64,000 nucleotides of DNA from Hyalangium versicolor. Its GTDB lineage: Bacteria > Myxococcota > Myxococcia > Myxococcales > Myxococcaceae. Below the pieces are notes generated by a model that worked only from the letters and a program-made list of their open reading frames with translations, had not been told where the DNA came from and made no database searches. The stretch is taken from contig NZ_JAHXBF010000037.1 in assembly GCF_020103695.1 (NCBI RefSeq), positions 1 to 64,000 on the forward strand. Reading direction: 5' to 3'. The position numbers were made by a program, and so were the translations under genes. Numbering within the stretch: the stretch's first letter is position 1; each line of letters opens with the position of its first letter. Positions 53,549 through 62,032 of the stretch are shown in pieces.

Positions 53549-54273
53549 CGTTTGCATCCCGTGACGACGATCTTGAGAGAGGGAAGGACCTTGAGCAGCG
53601 CGTCTTTGTGCGCTTGGGTGCTCACCCCAACAACGAAGTCGTATCCACAGGCCCGCGCAGCGGCAAGTTCCATGGTTAGTTGCTCCACCTCCTTCTCAAT
53701 CTCCCGCTCCTGGATGAAGTCAGGGTAGGTGTCAAATAGGTGGGTCTTGATCTCCCACAGCACACGCACGCCGACTTGCAGCGCATCGAAGCGCTCACCG
53801 CCCACGAGTACGTCCATGCCGGGATAGCGGTTGGGCGGAAACTTATCGGCGCACTCGTTATGCGGGACATCCCCGCCCGCGTGCGGCACCAGGATGGGCT
53901 GGCACCCCGGGCGGCGCTCCAGTGTCACTGGGGGAGGCGGGGCGCTCCTGTTCACTCTGGGCTCCTCCGGTGCGGGGTTTGCCTCCGGCTGCTGCGCGTC
54001 CCGCGGAGCGTCTCCGGCCCAAAGGCCCGGCTCCCGGGTGGGCGGCAACACGCGCTTGTGTGGGCTCCGAGGCAGGGACTGGGGGTGAACCTGCCCTGGC
54101 TGCCCATGGGCGGGGAGGCCCGTGCCGGGTACAGCGGGTGGGCGCACAGGCGCCCAAGCGTAGGTCTCAGGCGCTTCTTGAGTCTTGGCCGCCTCTTGAG
54201 GAGTGGCGCACCCAGTTACGACAACGGCAACGGCAACGGCTTGGCGGAGTGCGCTGCAAGTTCGGAAGTTCAT
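53545..54273 (-). CDS. DUF6310 lipoprotein, probable toxin
   Basis: The product has 242 residues from the ATG at 54273, which has AAAGGA 7 bases upstream. A signal peptide (MNFRTCSALRQAVAVAVVVT) ends in TGCATPQ, a lipobox. A Pro-rich linker (about 40-120) leads to the DUF6310 domain: NECADKFPPNRYPGMDVLVG, FDALQVGVRVLWEIKTHLFD, AARACGYDFVVGVSTQAHKD. The pattern with DVLV...VLWEIK is reminiscent of a PD-(D/E)xK-like nuclease core, but this is my inference. It is followed by the overlapping DUF5953 gene. The frame continues open upstream to 54606. Confidence 0.72.
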   Translation of the reverse strand: MNFRTCSALRQAVAVAVVVTGCATPQEAAKTQEAPETYAWAPVRPPAVPGTGLPAHGQPGQVHPQSLPRSPHKRVLPPTREPGLWAGDAPRDAQQPEANPAPEEPRVNRSAPPPPVTLERRPGCQPILVPHAGGDVPHNECADKFPPNRYPGMDVLVGGERFDALQVGVRVLWEIKTHLFDTYPDFIQEREIEKEVEQLTMELAAARACGYDFVVGVSTQAHKDALLKVLPSLKIVVTGCKR

Positions 54274-54891
54274 TTCGCGTCCTTTCAGCGAAGAGGGGGC
54301 GGTGCGGGTCAAAGCTGGGCCAGTTCCCCTCGGGAGTTGGCCAGCAAGCTCTGACAGCTTGAGCCAGGGGCGCGCGCGTCCGACAGCACCAACTCGGCCC
54401 GGGGCACGCGCCAGGACGGCAGCCCTCGTCGCAACCGCTGTGGCCGGCAGGGAGATGACGACGGTGCTTCCTACGACGGCGACTGCGCTTACCTCTCCCA
54501 CGCTCGAGACGATGGCTGCCGCCTTGGTGAATACAGGTTCGGGGGACGAGGAGAGCTCGAGCCTGATGTCCCAGCTCCTCTTCGCCGTGGACCCGGGTCG
54601 GCTCATGTGGGATAGCCCCTACTCACTGGGGCTCATCCCTCGGGAGGGCGGCGGCAGCCGGATCGGCGCCTGCGTGCCAGAGGGCTCGGGCGTGGAGAAG
54701 CGACCCCTGGAGTCAGCACGCTCCCCCCGTTCGCGGGGGCCTGACTGGCGGCTGGAGCCTTGAGTGAGGGTCCGAAATGACTGCGAGCTTGTTTCTTGCG
54801 CTCCCTGTGTGGGACCCGGTGGGGTAGTCTCGAAGCGTCAGAAAGGAAAAGCCCTGCGGCCAGCCTTCGGGTGGCCGAGACCCTGCCTCGG
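54274..54891. other. Gap with a possible coding remnant
   Basis: There is no gene I can support. On the minus strand the DUF6310 frame remains open from 54606 to 54274 and contains AVVGSTVVISLPATAVATRA, an Ala/Val-rich stretch like those in larger myxobacterial lipoprotein toxins. It may be a remnant of an earlier toxin. The right part leads into the cyclase gene and must hold its promoter. Confidence 0.35.
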
Positions 54892-56352
54892 ATGAGTGCC
54901 TCCAGTCCCCTCTTCGGCGACCTCCTGCTCAAGCTCGGCATCGTCACGCCCGGCCAGGTCCAGGAAGCCCTCGCGCTCCAAGCCCTCACTGGCCAGCGTG
55001 TGGGCGAGGCCCTCATCTCCCTGGGCTACGTCACCCGCGAACAGATTCAAGACGCGCTCGGCGAGGCGCTCGGCATCAACAGCGACCGCACCGCCTCGCA
55101 CCCGCCCCTGGGCGAGCTGCTCGTGGGCATGAAGTACGTCTCCCTCGGCCAGCTCGAAGAGGCGCTCGCCTTCCAACGCAAGGACGGGCGCAAGCTCGGC
55201 GAAATCCTCGTCGAGATGGGCTACTGCACCTACAAGCAAATCTACGAGGCGCTCAGCCTCCAGGGCCGCATCTCCGGCCGCCAGGAGCCCCCGCGCCCCG
55301 CCACCGAGGGCAAGCACCGCGTCATGGTGGTGGATGACAGCCCGCTGGCGTGCGCCTTCGTGCAGGAGGGCCTCGAGTCGCTGGGCTACGAGGTGCTCTG
55401 CTTCGATGATCCGTACAAGGCGCTCGAGCAGGTGAACAAGCTACAGCCGGCCATTGTCCTCAGCGACTTGGACATGCCAGGCCTGGACGGAGTGGAGTTG
55501 TGCCGGCGGCTGAAGGACGGCCCGGCGCGGCAGGTGCCCGTCATCATCCTCACCGCCAACGACAGCGAGACGGAGAAGGTGAAGGGGTTGCGCGCCGGTG
55601 CGGACGACTACGTCAACAAGTCCGCCTCCATGGACGAGCTGTCCGCGCGCATCGAGAGCGTGATGCGCCGCACCGGCGAGACGGAGCGCATGCGCCGGTT
55701 GTTCGAGCGCTACACGTCCCCCCAGGTGGTGGATGAGATTCTCAAGAGCCCGGACACCGTGGTGCTCACCGGTGAGAAGCGCGAGGTGACGGTGCTCTTC
55801 GCGGACATCCGCAACTTCACCGGGCTGGCCGAGAGCCTCGCGCCTGAAAAAGTCGTCCATGTCCTCAATGAGGTGCTCGGGCGGCTGTCGGACGCGGTGC
55901 TCACCGCGGGCGGTACGTTGGACAAGTTCCTGGGCGACGGGCTCATGGCCGTGTGGGGCGCGCCGGTGCACCGCACGGATGACGCGCTGCGGGCGCTCCA
56001 GGCGGCGAAGATGATGATGGCCGCCATGGAGGAACTGCGCACGCAGGCCCATGTGGAGTGGATGGCCAACCGGGGTGGCGACCGGCCGCTCGTGCTGGAG
56101 CTGGGCATCGGCATCAACTCGGGCGTGGTGGTGGCTGGCAACATCGGCGGCGCCATGCGGACCGAGTACACGTGCATCGGAGACGCGGTGAACGTGGCCG
56201 CACGTTTGTGTGCCCTCGCGGGCCCGGGAGAGATATTGGTGGGAGAACGCACGCGCGAGCTCGTCCAGGGCCGCGAGATGGCGTTCGAGGAGTTGCCGCC
56301 GGTCCGGCTCAAGGGCAAGCAACAGCCCGTGCCGCTCTTCCGCGCGCTGTGA
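54892..56352 (+). CDS. Adenylate/guanylate cyclase with REC and GspE-N-like domains
   Basis: The product has 486 residues from the ATG at 54892. Two GspE N-terminal-like repeats (LGDLLL-type, about 5-130: [39 protein letters not shown]) are followed by a receiver domain (about 142-260: [15 protein letters not shown], phospho-acceptor in [11 protein letters not shown]). A class III cyclase follows (about 295-480: [40 protein letters not shown]). The metal-binding Asp in FADIRN and the GDG loop are present, so it is likely active. The combination couples a secretion/pilus-type module to a second-messenger enzyme. It ends 4 bases before a pseudopilin-like gene. Confidence 0.9.
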   Translation: MSASSPLFGDLLLKLGIVTPGQVQEALALQALTGQRVGEALISLGYVTREQIQDALGEALGINSDRTASHPPLGELLVGMKYVSLGQLEEALAFQRKDGRKLGEILVEMGYCTYKQIYEALSLQGRISGRQEPPRPATEGKHRVMVVDDSPLACAFVQEGLESLGYEVLCFDDPYKALEQVNKLQPAIVLSDLDMPGLDGVELCRRLKDGPARQVPVIILTANDSETEKVKGLRAGADDYVNKSASMDELSARIESVMRRTGETERMRRLFERYTSPQVVDEILKSPDTVVLTGEKREVTVLFADIRNFTGLAESLAPEKVVHVLNEVLGRLSDAVLTAGGTLDKFLGDGLMAVWGAPVHRTDDALRALQAAKMMMAAMEELRTQAHVEWMANRGGDRPLVLELGIGINSGVVVAGNIGGAMRTEYTCIGDAVNVAARLCALAGPGEILVGERTRELVQGREMAFEELPPVRLKGKQQPVPLFRAL

Positions 56353-56356
56353 AGTC

Positions 56357-56752
56357 ATGAGCGAACAATCGAATCCCCCGCGCCCCGCTCCCACCAAGCT
56401 CTTCCTGGGAATCGCGGTGGCGGTGGCTCTCGCGGTGACGATGGTGACGGCCGCCTTCCGGCTGCACCGCCAGGATCCGTCCTGGGCGCGCATCCACGAT
56501 GACCTCATCCTGCTGAACTCCGCGCTCGAGAAGTACCACGCCGATCACGGCGTCTATCCCGACGAGGGCAGTATGTGGGAGGTGCTCGTGCCCAAGTACG
56601 TGCCCTCGGTGCCGGTGGATCCGTGGGGCCGCGAGTACATCTACGAGAACAATGGCAACAAGCCGCTGCTGCTCACCTTCGGGCAGGACGGCGAGCGCGG
56701 TGGCACCGGCGCCGAGCAGGATCACCACCAGTTCGACGGCCACGTGCGCTGA
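56357..56752 (+). CDS. GspG-like pseudopilin-domain protein
   Basis: The product has 131 residues. A hydrophobic segment (TKLFLGIAVAVALAVTMVTA) anchors it. The remainder reads DPSWARIHDDLILLNSALEK, then SVPVDPWGREYIYENNG and TFGQDGERGGTGAEQD, the type II secretion major pseudopilin (GspG) C-terminal pattern. The prepilin peptidase site is not evident, so it may be a membrane-anchored relative. It follows the cyclase gene by 4 bp and is probably translated from the same transcript. Confidence 0.75.
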   Translation: MSEQSNPPRPAPTKLFLGIAVAVALAVTMVTAAFRLHRQDPSWARIHDDLILLNSALEKYHADHGVYPDEGSMWEVLVPKYVPSVPVDPWGREYIYENNGNKPLLLTFGQDGERGGTGAEQDHHQFDGHVR

Positions 56753-56876
56753 GCAGCCGAGGGGGCCAGGGCTCCCCGCGCCGTTCCCGTGTCGGCCATG
56801 CGCGACCTGAGGACAGGCTTGCCATCGCTTGTCCGTGCTCGGGATGAGCACCCTGAAGCTGTCGTAGGAGGTTGCC

Positions 56877-58262
56877 ATGTCCGTCATCTGCGTCACGAAC
56901 CTGACCCCGCACTCCGTGAGAGCAGGCACCGCCGCGGCGGCGGTCGCGGCCCGGCTCGGAGAGCCCCTGGCGCTGCACGGCGTGGTCGAGCATGAAGGCT
57001 CAGGTGCTGGCGGCTTGCAGGCCGAGGCTCCTCTGAGCGAGCGACTGGAGGCGGAGGCCGAGCGCCTTCGGGGCCTGGGTGCGGAGGTGCGCACGGTGCT
57101 CCACTCGCGGCTCGACGAGGTGATCAGCGACGCGGAGTGCCGCCAGGCCCGGTGGCTGGTGGTGGCCTCGGAGGGGTGGGGGGCGTCTGCCTGGCGCCGG
57201 GGGCCGCTGCCCGAGCGGATCGTGCGCCGCGCCTGCGCTCCGGTGCTGGTGGTGCGCAACGATGGGGCACTGGTGGAATGGGCTCGGGGAAGGCGGCGGC
57301 TGACGGTGATGGTGGGGGTGGACACCTCGGAGGGGGGAGGCGGGCCCAGCGCCTTCCTGCGCTCGCTGCGCGAGGTGGGGCCGTGCGACATCATCGCCGC
57401 GTATGTCTGTTCGCCGCCGGAGGAGCGCGAGCGGCTGGGCATCCACACTCCGGTGCGCGTGGAGTTGTTGGATCCGGTGGTGCGCGGCATCCAGGCGTTG
57501 GATCCGCAGGTGGAGCATGTGCTGCTGCGCGAGGTGCGCGAGCGCGTGGGCGAGTTGCCGGGGGAGGGGCAGGTGGAGATCCACCTGGAGCCCGGCTACG
57601 GGAGACGCGCGGACCATCTGCTGCACGTGGCGCGTGAGCGGAGCGTGGATCTGCTGGTGGTGGGCACGCACCAGCGGGCGGGCCTGCAGCGGTGGTGGCA
57701 CGGCTCGGTGTCCGAGGGGGTGCTGCGCCAGGCCGAGCAGTCCGTGGTGTGCGTGCCGCCTCAGCCGGTGCGGGCCCGTCCGGCCTTGCCGCCGCGCACG
57801 GTGGTGGTGCCGGTGGACTTCAGCGAGGGGAGTCTTCGAGCCATTGCCCAGGCGCGCTCACTGGTGGCCGAGGGCGGGCGCATCCACCTGCTGCACGTGC
57901 ACGAGCGGCGGTTGGGGGATCCGGACTGGACGGACCACTACGGCGTGCTGCCCGAGCCGCCCGGTGAGCACCAGGAGGTGCTGCGCCGGTTGGAGGCGCT
58001 GGTACCCGAAGGGGAACTGGCGGTGCGCTGGAGCGTGGAGGGGGTGAGCGCTTCAGACATGGCGCTCGCGGTGTGCCAGGCGGCCGAGCGAGAGGGGGCC
58101 GACATGGTGTGCGTGGCTGCCTCGGAGAGCCGGCTGGGCCATGTGGGCGGGGTGGCGCGAGAGTTGATGGCGCGGTGTCACCGCCCGGTGATGGTGGTGC
58201 CGTCGGCCGCGCCGAGCAGAGAACCCCGGGGGTGGGCCCCCGAGCCCATCCACCCAGGGTGA
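56877..58262 (+). CDS. Triple-domain universal stress protein
   Basis: The product has 461 residues after a strong ribosome-binding site (AGGAGGT, 5 bases upstream). Three USP-like domains follow one another: first ending with APVLVVRNDGAL, second with LVVGTHQRAGLQRWWHGSVS, third with TVVVPVDFSEGSLRAIAQAR and RPVMVVPSA. The G-x2-G-x9-G-S/T ATP-binding pattern is visible in the second (GTHQRAG...GSVSE). It is a cytoplasmic stress protein. USPs are usually single or double; a triple is uncommon. The gene stands alone. Confidence 0.9.
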   Translation: MSVICVTNLTPHSVRAGTAAAAVAARLGEPLALHGVVEHEGSGAGGLQAEAPLSERLEAEAERLRGLGAEVRTVLHSRLDEVISDAECRQARWLVVASEGWGASAWRRGPLPERIVRRACAPVLVVRNDGALVEWARGRRRLTVMVGVDTSEGGGGPSAFLRSLREVGPCDIIAAYVCSPPEERERLGIHTPVRVELLDPVVRGIQALDPQVEHVLLREVRERVGELPGEGQVEIHLEPGYGRRADHLLHVARERSVDLLVVGTHQRAGLQRWWHGSVSEGVLRQAEQSVVCVPPQPVRARPALPPRTVVVPVDFSEGSLRAIAQARSLVAEGGRIHLLHVHERRLGDPDWTDHYGVLPEPPGEHQEVLRRLEALVPEGELAVRWSVEGVSASDMALAVCQAAEREGADMVCVAASESRLGHVGGVARELMARCHRPVMVVPSAAPSREPRGWAPEPIHPG

Positions 58263-58286
58263 AAATCCGTCCAGCCTGGATTCTAG

Positions 58287-58304
58287 AGGCCGGGAAATCG
58301 GCCT
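58287..58304 (+). terminator. Hairpin after the stress protein gene
   Basis: AGGCCG-ggaaat-CGGCCT forms a 6-bp stem 24 bases after the stop. There is no T tract. It may be a transcript 3' end. Confidence 0.35.
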
Positions 58305-58388
58305 GATAGAAGTGTGAGGCATTCGACGGCCAACCCGCTGGGGCGTTAGACTGGACCCGACCTCTTTTTCCGGGAAGGAAGGTCTGAC

Positions 58389-58979
58389 GTGCTGATACCG
58401 CGCGGCTATCGCGAAGAGGAGCTCGTCTCCAACCGCGCTTCGTTGTTGCTCTATGGGGGGACGGAGGAGGAGCGGCGTGCATGGGCGCAGGAGGCGGCGC
58501 ACCATTTCGAGCACGAGGGAGCGCTCATCGAAGTTCGTCAGGCAGCGGAGTTATCCGAGGCGCTCAAGCGTCCCAAGGGCGTAGTGCTCGTCTGGGACGT
58601 GTCGAAGCTGGGGCTGGAGGCACAGGGGAACATCCTGCGGTGCCTGCAGATGCAGGAGGAGCGGCCGAAGCTGGTGTTGGGGATGACGGGTTCGGCGGAC
58701 TCGGCGCTGGAGCGCGGGGCACTGCGAGAGGATCTGCACTACCGGTTGCACCAGGCGCAGGTGGATCTGACGGTGCCGGGGTTGCGAGAGGCGCTGAAGA
58801 AGCGCTGGGCGGTGCTGGCGGAGCAACGCGCGGTGAAGGAAGCGGCCGAGCGCGAGGCAGCCGAGAGTGAGCGTCAGGCGGCCCTGGTGCGCAAGCCGGG
58901 CACGGTGACGCGGTTGGCTCCGCAGCAGCGCAAGGTGCAGTCCTCGAAGGCAGCTCCGCGCAAGGCCAGCCGCAGGTAG
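58389..58979 (+). CDS. Degenerate AAA+-like protein (sigma-54 activator relative)
   Basis: The product has 196 residues from a GTG at 58389 (reads LIPRGYREEELVSNRASLLL). There is no P-loop: the equivalent stretch is LLLYGGTEEERRAWA. Later blocks LRCLQMQEERPKLVLGMTGS and ALREDLHYRLHQAQVDLTVP correspond to the subunit-interface and arginine-finger part of sigma-54 activators (FREDLYYRLNV in active members). The tail is Lys/Arg-rich with Ala-Glu helices. It appears to be a worn-down AAA+ domain kept for protein contacts. Codon bias shows that it is still coding. Confidence 0.7.
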   Translation: MLIPRGYREEELVSNRASLLLYGGTEEERRAWAQEAAHHFEHEGALIEVRQAAELSEALKRPKGVVLVWDVSKLGLEAQGNILRCLQMQEERPKLVLGMTGSADSALERGALREDLHYRLHQAQVDLTVPGLREALKKRWAVLAEQRAVKEAAEREAAESERQAALVRKPGTVTRLAPQQRKVQSSKAAPRKASRR

Positions 58980-58996
58980 CGAGCCGGAGAGGCACG

Positions 58997-59062
58997 GTGT
59001 CCGGCGAGTCTGGCCCAACTGGTACTACAGGCATACCAGTTGGCTGGTACTCGCCGGGACAC
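58997..59062. repeat. 66-bp near-perfect inverted repeat
   Basis: GTGTCCGGCGAGT (58997-59009) pairs with ACTCGCCGGGACAC (59049-59062, one extra G). After a 5-base mismatch on each side, CCAACTGGTA (59015-59024) pairs with TACCAGTTGG (59034-59043) around a 9-base loop. It sits between convergent genes, 54 bases before the 79-bp repeat, and would form a very stable hairpin or cruciform. Confidence 0.65.
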
Positions 59063-59115
59063 GGGCAGGAGCCCGGTGACGCAGGCATGGACGCGGACCC
59101 ACGGTCCATGGCGCA

Positions 59116-59194
59116 CAGGTCGCGGGCCCCTCGTCTCGGTGCGGGTCCCCCCGTCGGCTGACGGGTCCTCCCGCACCGGCCGTCCCGCTCTTCC
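59116..59194. repeat. 79-bp intergenic repeat, copy 2
   Basis: This copy has 76 of 79 bases identical to 7614-7692, with the same ends. The three changes fall at single positions: tcggTgcg, ggcTgac and cgcAccgg. It is again between convergent genes (58389 and 59256). Confidence 0.85.
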
Positions 59195-59255
59195 AGGGGA
59201 CACGGCTCAACTGCCCGGAGTGGATTCGTGAATGCCACTCCCGAGATGGCGCGGA

Positions 59256-59804
59256 TCAGCGGCCGGTATGGCGGTGCTTCTGTCCGCGCTTCACCTTGAA
59301 CCCAGGAGCCTGCGCCGCTGCCTTGGAGCGCTTGGGGGCAGCTCCCGGCATCGTCTTGCGGCCCGCCTCCCGGAGTGCCACGGGCTGGGTCTCGGTGTTC
59401 ACGCGGCGGCTCTTGGTGGAAGCACCCACGGCGCTCCTCGTCGCCGGAGCCTTCTTCATCACCACGTCCTTGAGGGACTGCTCCCGGATGACATCCTGCT
59501 TGGGTGCACGCGCCGTGGTGCGCGAGACCTTCGCCGGAGCCTTCGGCGCGGCAGCCTGGATGGGCTCGCTGGCCGGAGCGGCCTTCTGGCCCATCATGGA
59601 CTCCTCCGTGGTGCGGACCTTGGGAGCGCGACGGCCCAGCTTCTCCTGGAGCTTGTCCACCGTCTTCACCGCGGCCACCGTCGTCTCCACCAGCGCGCGC
59701 GCCCCGCGAGTGCCGGCCTTCGCCGCTACCTCCACGCCCCGCGTGCTCACCTTCGCCGCCGCCTTCTTCACCTTGTCCACCAGTCCACGCCTGAGTGTCG
59801 CCAT
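59256..59804 (-). CDS. Lys/Ala-rich basic protein, histone H1-like
   Basis: The product has 182 residues from the ATG at 59804. It begins MATLRRGLVDKVKKAAAKVS and is strongly basic, with Ala/Lys/Pro-rich stretches (AAPKAPAKVSRTTARAPKQD, SAVGASTKSRRVNTETQ) and a Lys-rich end (KVKRGQKHRHTGR). No domain is recognised. Its composition suggests DNA or polyanion binding. The first 60 residues are helical, the remainder disordered. It converges on the degenerate AAA+ gene across the repeat region. Confidence 0.7.
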   Translation of the reverse strand: MATLRRGLVDKVKKAAAKVSTRGVEVAAKAGTRGARALVETTVAAVKTVDKLQEKLGRRAPKVRTTEESMMGQKAAPASEPIQAAAPKAPAKVSRTTARAPKQDVIREQSLKDVVMKKAPATRSAVGASTKSRRVNTETQPVALREAGRKTMPGAAPKRSKAAAQAPGFKVKRGQKHRHTGR

Positions 59805-59954
59805 GTCATCCTCGGGATTTGGGAAGCCATTTCGCTTCGGCGAAAGGTAGTCACGCGCCGACCCGCGTGAAGCCGGGGGACAGCCTGCCCGCCTGCTGTC
59901 ACACTCCAGGGAAGCACACTGTCCGCTACGCACCTTTCGAGAGAGGTGAATGAC

Positions 59955-60497
59955 ATGAGCGACTCGCGGCTCGAACTCATCCAGGGCGACATCACGAAGA
60001 TCTCCTCGGATGCCATCGTCAACGCCGCCAACACCTCCCTCCTCGGCGGCGGAGGCGTGGACGGCGCCATCCACCGAGCCGCGGGCCCCGAACTGGTGAT
60101 GGAGTGCCGCATGCTCAACGGCTGCCCCACCGGCGAGGCGCGCATCACCCGGGGTTACAAGCTTCCCGCACGCCACGTCATCCACACCGTCGGCCCGCGC
60201 TGGCAGGGCGGAGGACGAAGCGAGGCAGGCTATCTCGCCCGCTGCTACCAGAGCGTCTTCGCGCTCGTGGAGAAACACGGGCTGCGCTCGGTGGTCTTTC
60301 CCTCCATCTCCACGGGCATCTTTGGCTATCCCATCGAGAAGGCCTCGCGAATCGCCCTGCGGGAGATCCACGCCGCGCTCCAGCGGCTGCCCCAGTTGGA
60401 GAAGGTGACGGTGGTCCTCTTCACCCCGTGGGACCTGGAGGTGTACCAGCGAGCCCTGGCCGGCGAGCCCGAGCCGGCAGGGGAACTCGGACGATGA
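59955..60497 (+). CDS. Macrodomain ADP-ribose hydrolase
   Basis: The product has 180 residues from the ATG at 59955, placed 5 bases after a GAGAGGTGA ribosome-binding site. It has the macrodomain signatures LIQGDITKISSDAIVNAANT, GGGGVDGAIHRAAG, HVIHTVGP and VVFPSISTGIFGYP, the sites that bind ADP-ribose and close over it. It probably deacetylates O-acetyl-ADP-ribose or removes ADP-ribose. The stop overlaps the start of the methyltransferase gene (ATGA), so the two are coupled. Confidence 0.92.
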   Translation: MSDSRLELIQGDITKISSDAIVNAANTSLLGGGGVDGAIHRAAGPELVMECRMLNGCPTGEARITRGYKLPARHVIHTVGPRWQGGGRSEAGYLARCYQSVFALVEKHGLRSVVFPSISTGIFGYPIEKASRIALREIHAALQRLPQLEKVTVVLFTPWDLEVYQRALAGEPEPAGELGR

Positions 60498-61324
60498 CGT
60501 CTCCGGAGCGCCGTACGCGGGGACGGACCGCACGCTCCCGGCTCCGGGCGCTCGATGCCTATCTGTGCCGGTGCGAGCGCCCACTGCTGGAACGCCAGGA
60601 CGGATCCTGGCGCGAAGCCGCCTTTCTCGACGTCGGCTTCGGCGAGCACCCGTGGACCACGCTGGAGAGCGCCGAGGCCTTCCGGGAGCTGAACCCCTCG
60701 CTGCCCGTCATCGGAGTGGAAGCCGATGAAGGCCGAGCCGCCGTCGCAGTGCGCCACGAGGACTCACTCACGCGGTTCCGTCACGGAGGCTTCGATTGGG
60801 CCTCCACGGCGAGTCAGCCCACGAGGCTGGTACGCGCGATGAACATCCTGCGCCAGTACCGCCCCGAGGACGTGGAGACGGCCCACGCGGAATTGGGCTG
60901 GGCGCTGCTGCCGGGAGGCCTGGTGGTGGAGGGCAGCACGGACACCCAGGGAGGTATCACCGTGGCCTACCTGCTGCGGCGCACTCCCGAGGGCCTCACC
61001 CGCGAGGCCCTGCTCTTTCACACGGACTTCCACCACGGCTTCGCCCCACTGCTCTTCCGGGACTGGCTCCCCAGGGACTTGCGTCGCCGGGTGCAGCCCG
61101 AGGAGCCCATCCACGTCTTCTTCACCGCCTGGACGCAGGCCTGGACCGAGGCTCGGGAGCACGGCGCCTGGGAGCCGAAGAGTGCCTTCCGGGAAGGTGC
61201 CCTCCGTCTCGCCGCCTCCACGGGAGCCGTGGCCACCGAGCCCTGGCTGCTGGAGAACGGTTACCTGCGGTGGCAGCCCCCCAGCGGCGTGCCCCGCCCC
61301 AACCCCGAGTCACCCCCTATATAA
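60494..61324 (+). CDS. SAM-dependent methyltransferase-like protein
   Basis: The product has 276 residues from the ATG at 60494, overlapping the macrodomain stop. Motif I reads AFLDVGFGEHPWTT, the acidic strand VIGVEADE follows, and LLPGGLVVEGSTD corresponds to a later methyltransferase block. The start is Arg-rich (MTSPERRTRGRTARSRLRAL). The substrate is unknown. Coupling to a macrodomain protein suggests linked work on nucleic acid or ADP-ribosylated targets, by inference. Confidence 0.8.
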   Translation: MTSPERRTRGRTARSRLRALDAYLCRCERPLLERQDGSWREAAFLDVGFGEHPWTTLESAEAFRELNPSLPVIGVEADEGRAAVAVRHEDSLTRFRHGGFDWASTASQPTRLVRAMNILRQYRPEDVETAHAELGWALLPGGLVVEGSTDTQGGITVAYLLRRTPEGLTREALLFHTDFHHGFAPLLFRDWLPRDLRRRVQPEEPIHVFFTAWTQAWTEAREHGAWEPKSAFREGALRLAASTGAVATEPWLLENGYLRWQPPSGVPRPNPESPPI

Positions 61325-61873
61325 GGAGGCGCGAGCCTCCCTCGAGGCCCACAGCTCGGGCGGGGTCACCGGCTCCGGCTCCGGCTCCGGCTCCGCGGCG
61401 CCAATCCGCACCCGGCGCACCAGCGAGCCCATCGGCTCATAGAGCCAACCGCACAGCCACCAGAACGGCGCGTAGTCCAGGCGGATCAGCCCGTTCACGT
61501 TCCACGGAGACGCTGAGTAGTCCCACGGGCAGCGTCCAATGGCCGCCACCAGCACCGCCCCCGCCACGTACTCCACCGCGAAGCACACCGCCATGCCCAC
61601 CAGCGCCCGCGTCGCACGGCTCAGTCCGACGCGCTGCAGCATCCCCGTGAGCCGCTCGCCCAACAGCAGCCCCGCGCCCCAGATGGGGTGCATCCACAGG
61701 TACGAGTACCCCATCAACCTCAGGTCCCCCACCCCCGTGGCCAGGTCCAACACCGAGGTGAAGAGGCACTCGATGCACCACCCCAGCAGCCCGTAGACGA
61801 TGAACCGCCCGAGCCACCCCAAGCGCTGATCGCCGGGTCCGATCTGACAGGTTGTGTCCCCCCCACCCCTCAT
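61310..61873 (-). CDS. CmpB-family membrane protein
   Basis: The product has 187 residues with four or five hydrophobic segments (FIVYGLLGWCIECLF, LWMHPIWGAGLLLGE, AVCFAVEYVAGAVLVAAIG). GLLGWCIE, HPIWG, EYVAG and WDYSASPWNVNG are features of the putative ABC-transporter permease CmpB family. The cytoplasmic end has an EPEPEPEP run encoded by a ggctcc microsatellite (61371-61394). The 3' end overlaps the converging methyltransferase gene by 15 bp. The function is unclear. Confidence 0.75.
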   Translation of the reverse strand: MRGGGDTTCQIGPGDQRLGWLGRFIVYGLLGWCIECLFTSVLDLATGVGDLRLMGYSYLWMHPIWGAGLLLGERLTGMLQRVGLSRATRALVGMAVCFAVEYVAGAVLVAAIGRCPWDYSASPWNVNGLIRLDYAPFWWLCGWLYEPMGSLVRRVRIGAAEPEPEPEPVTPPELWASREARASLYRG

Positions 61874-62032
61874 CCGCGCCTCCCACGCCTCTCGTGGCGT
61901 GAGAGAACATGGGTTTCACCCCCTACCCACCGCAAGACGTCCCATGGACAGTGTCTTGCGCAAGGTCGGAATTCCCGGGCAGACTGTTAACCCCCAGTCG
62001 CTCTCTCCAACACAATCCCCCGGAGTTCGAAC

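Noticed and set aside
61371-61394. ggctcc microsatellite as a phase-variation tract
   Set aside because: The unit is 6 bp, so changes in copy number would only alter the length of an EPEP run, not the frame.
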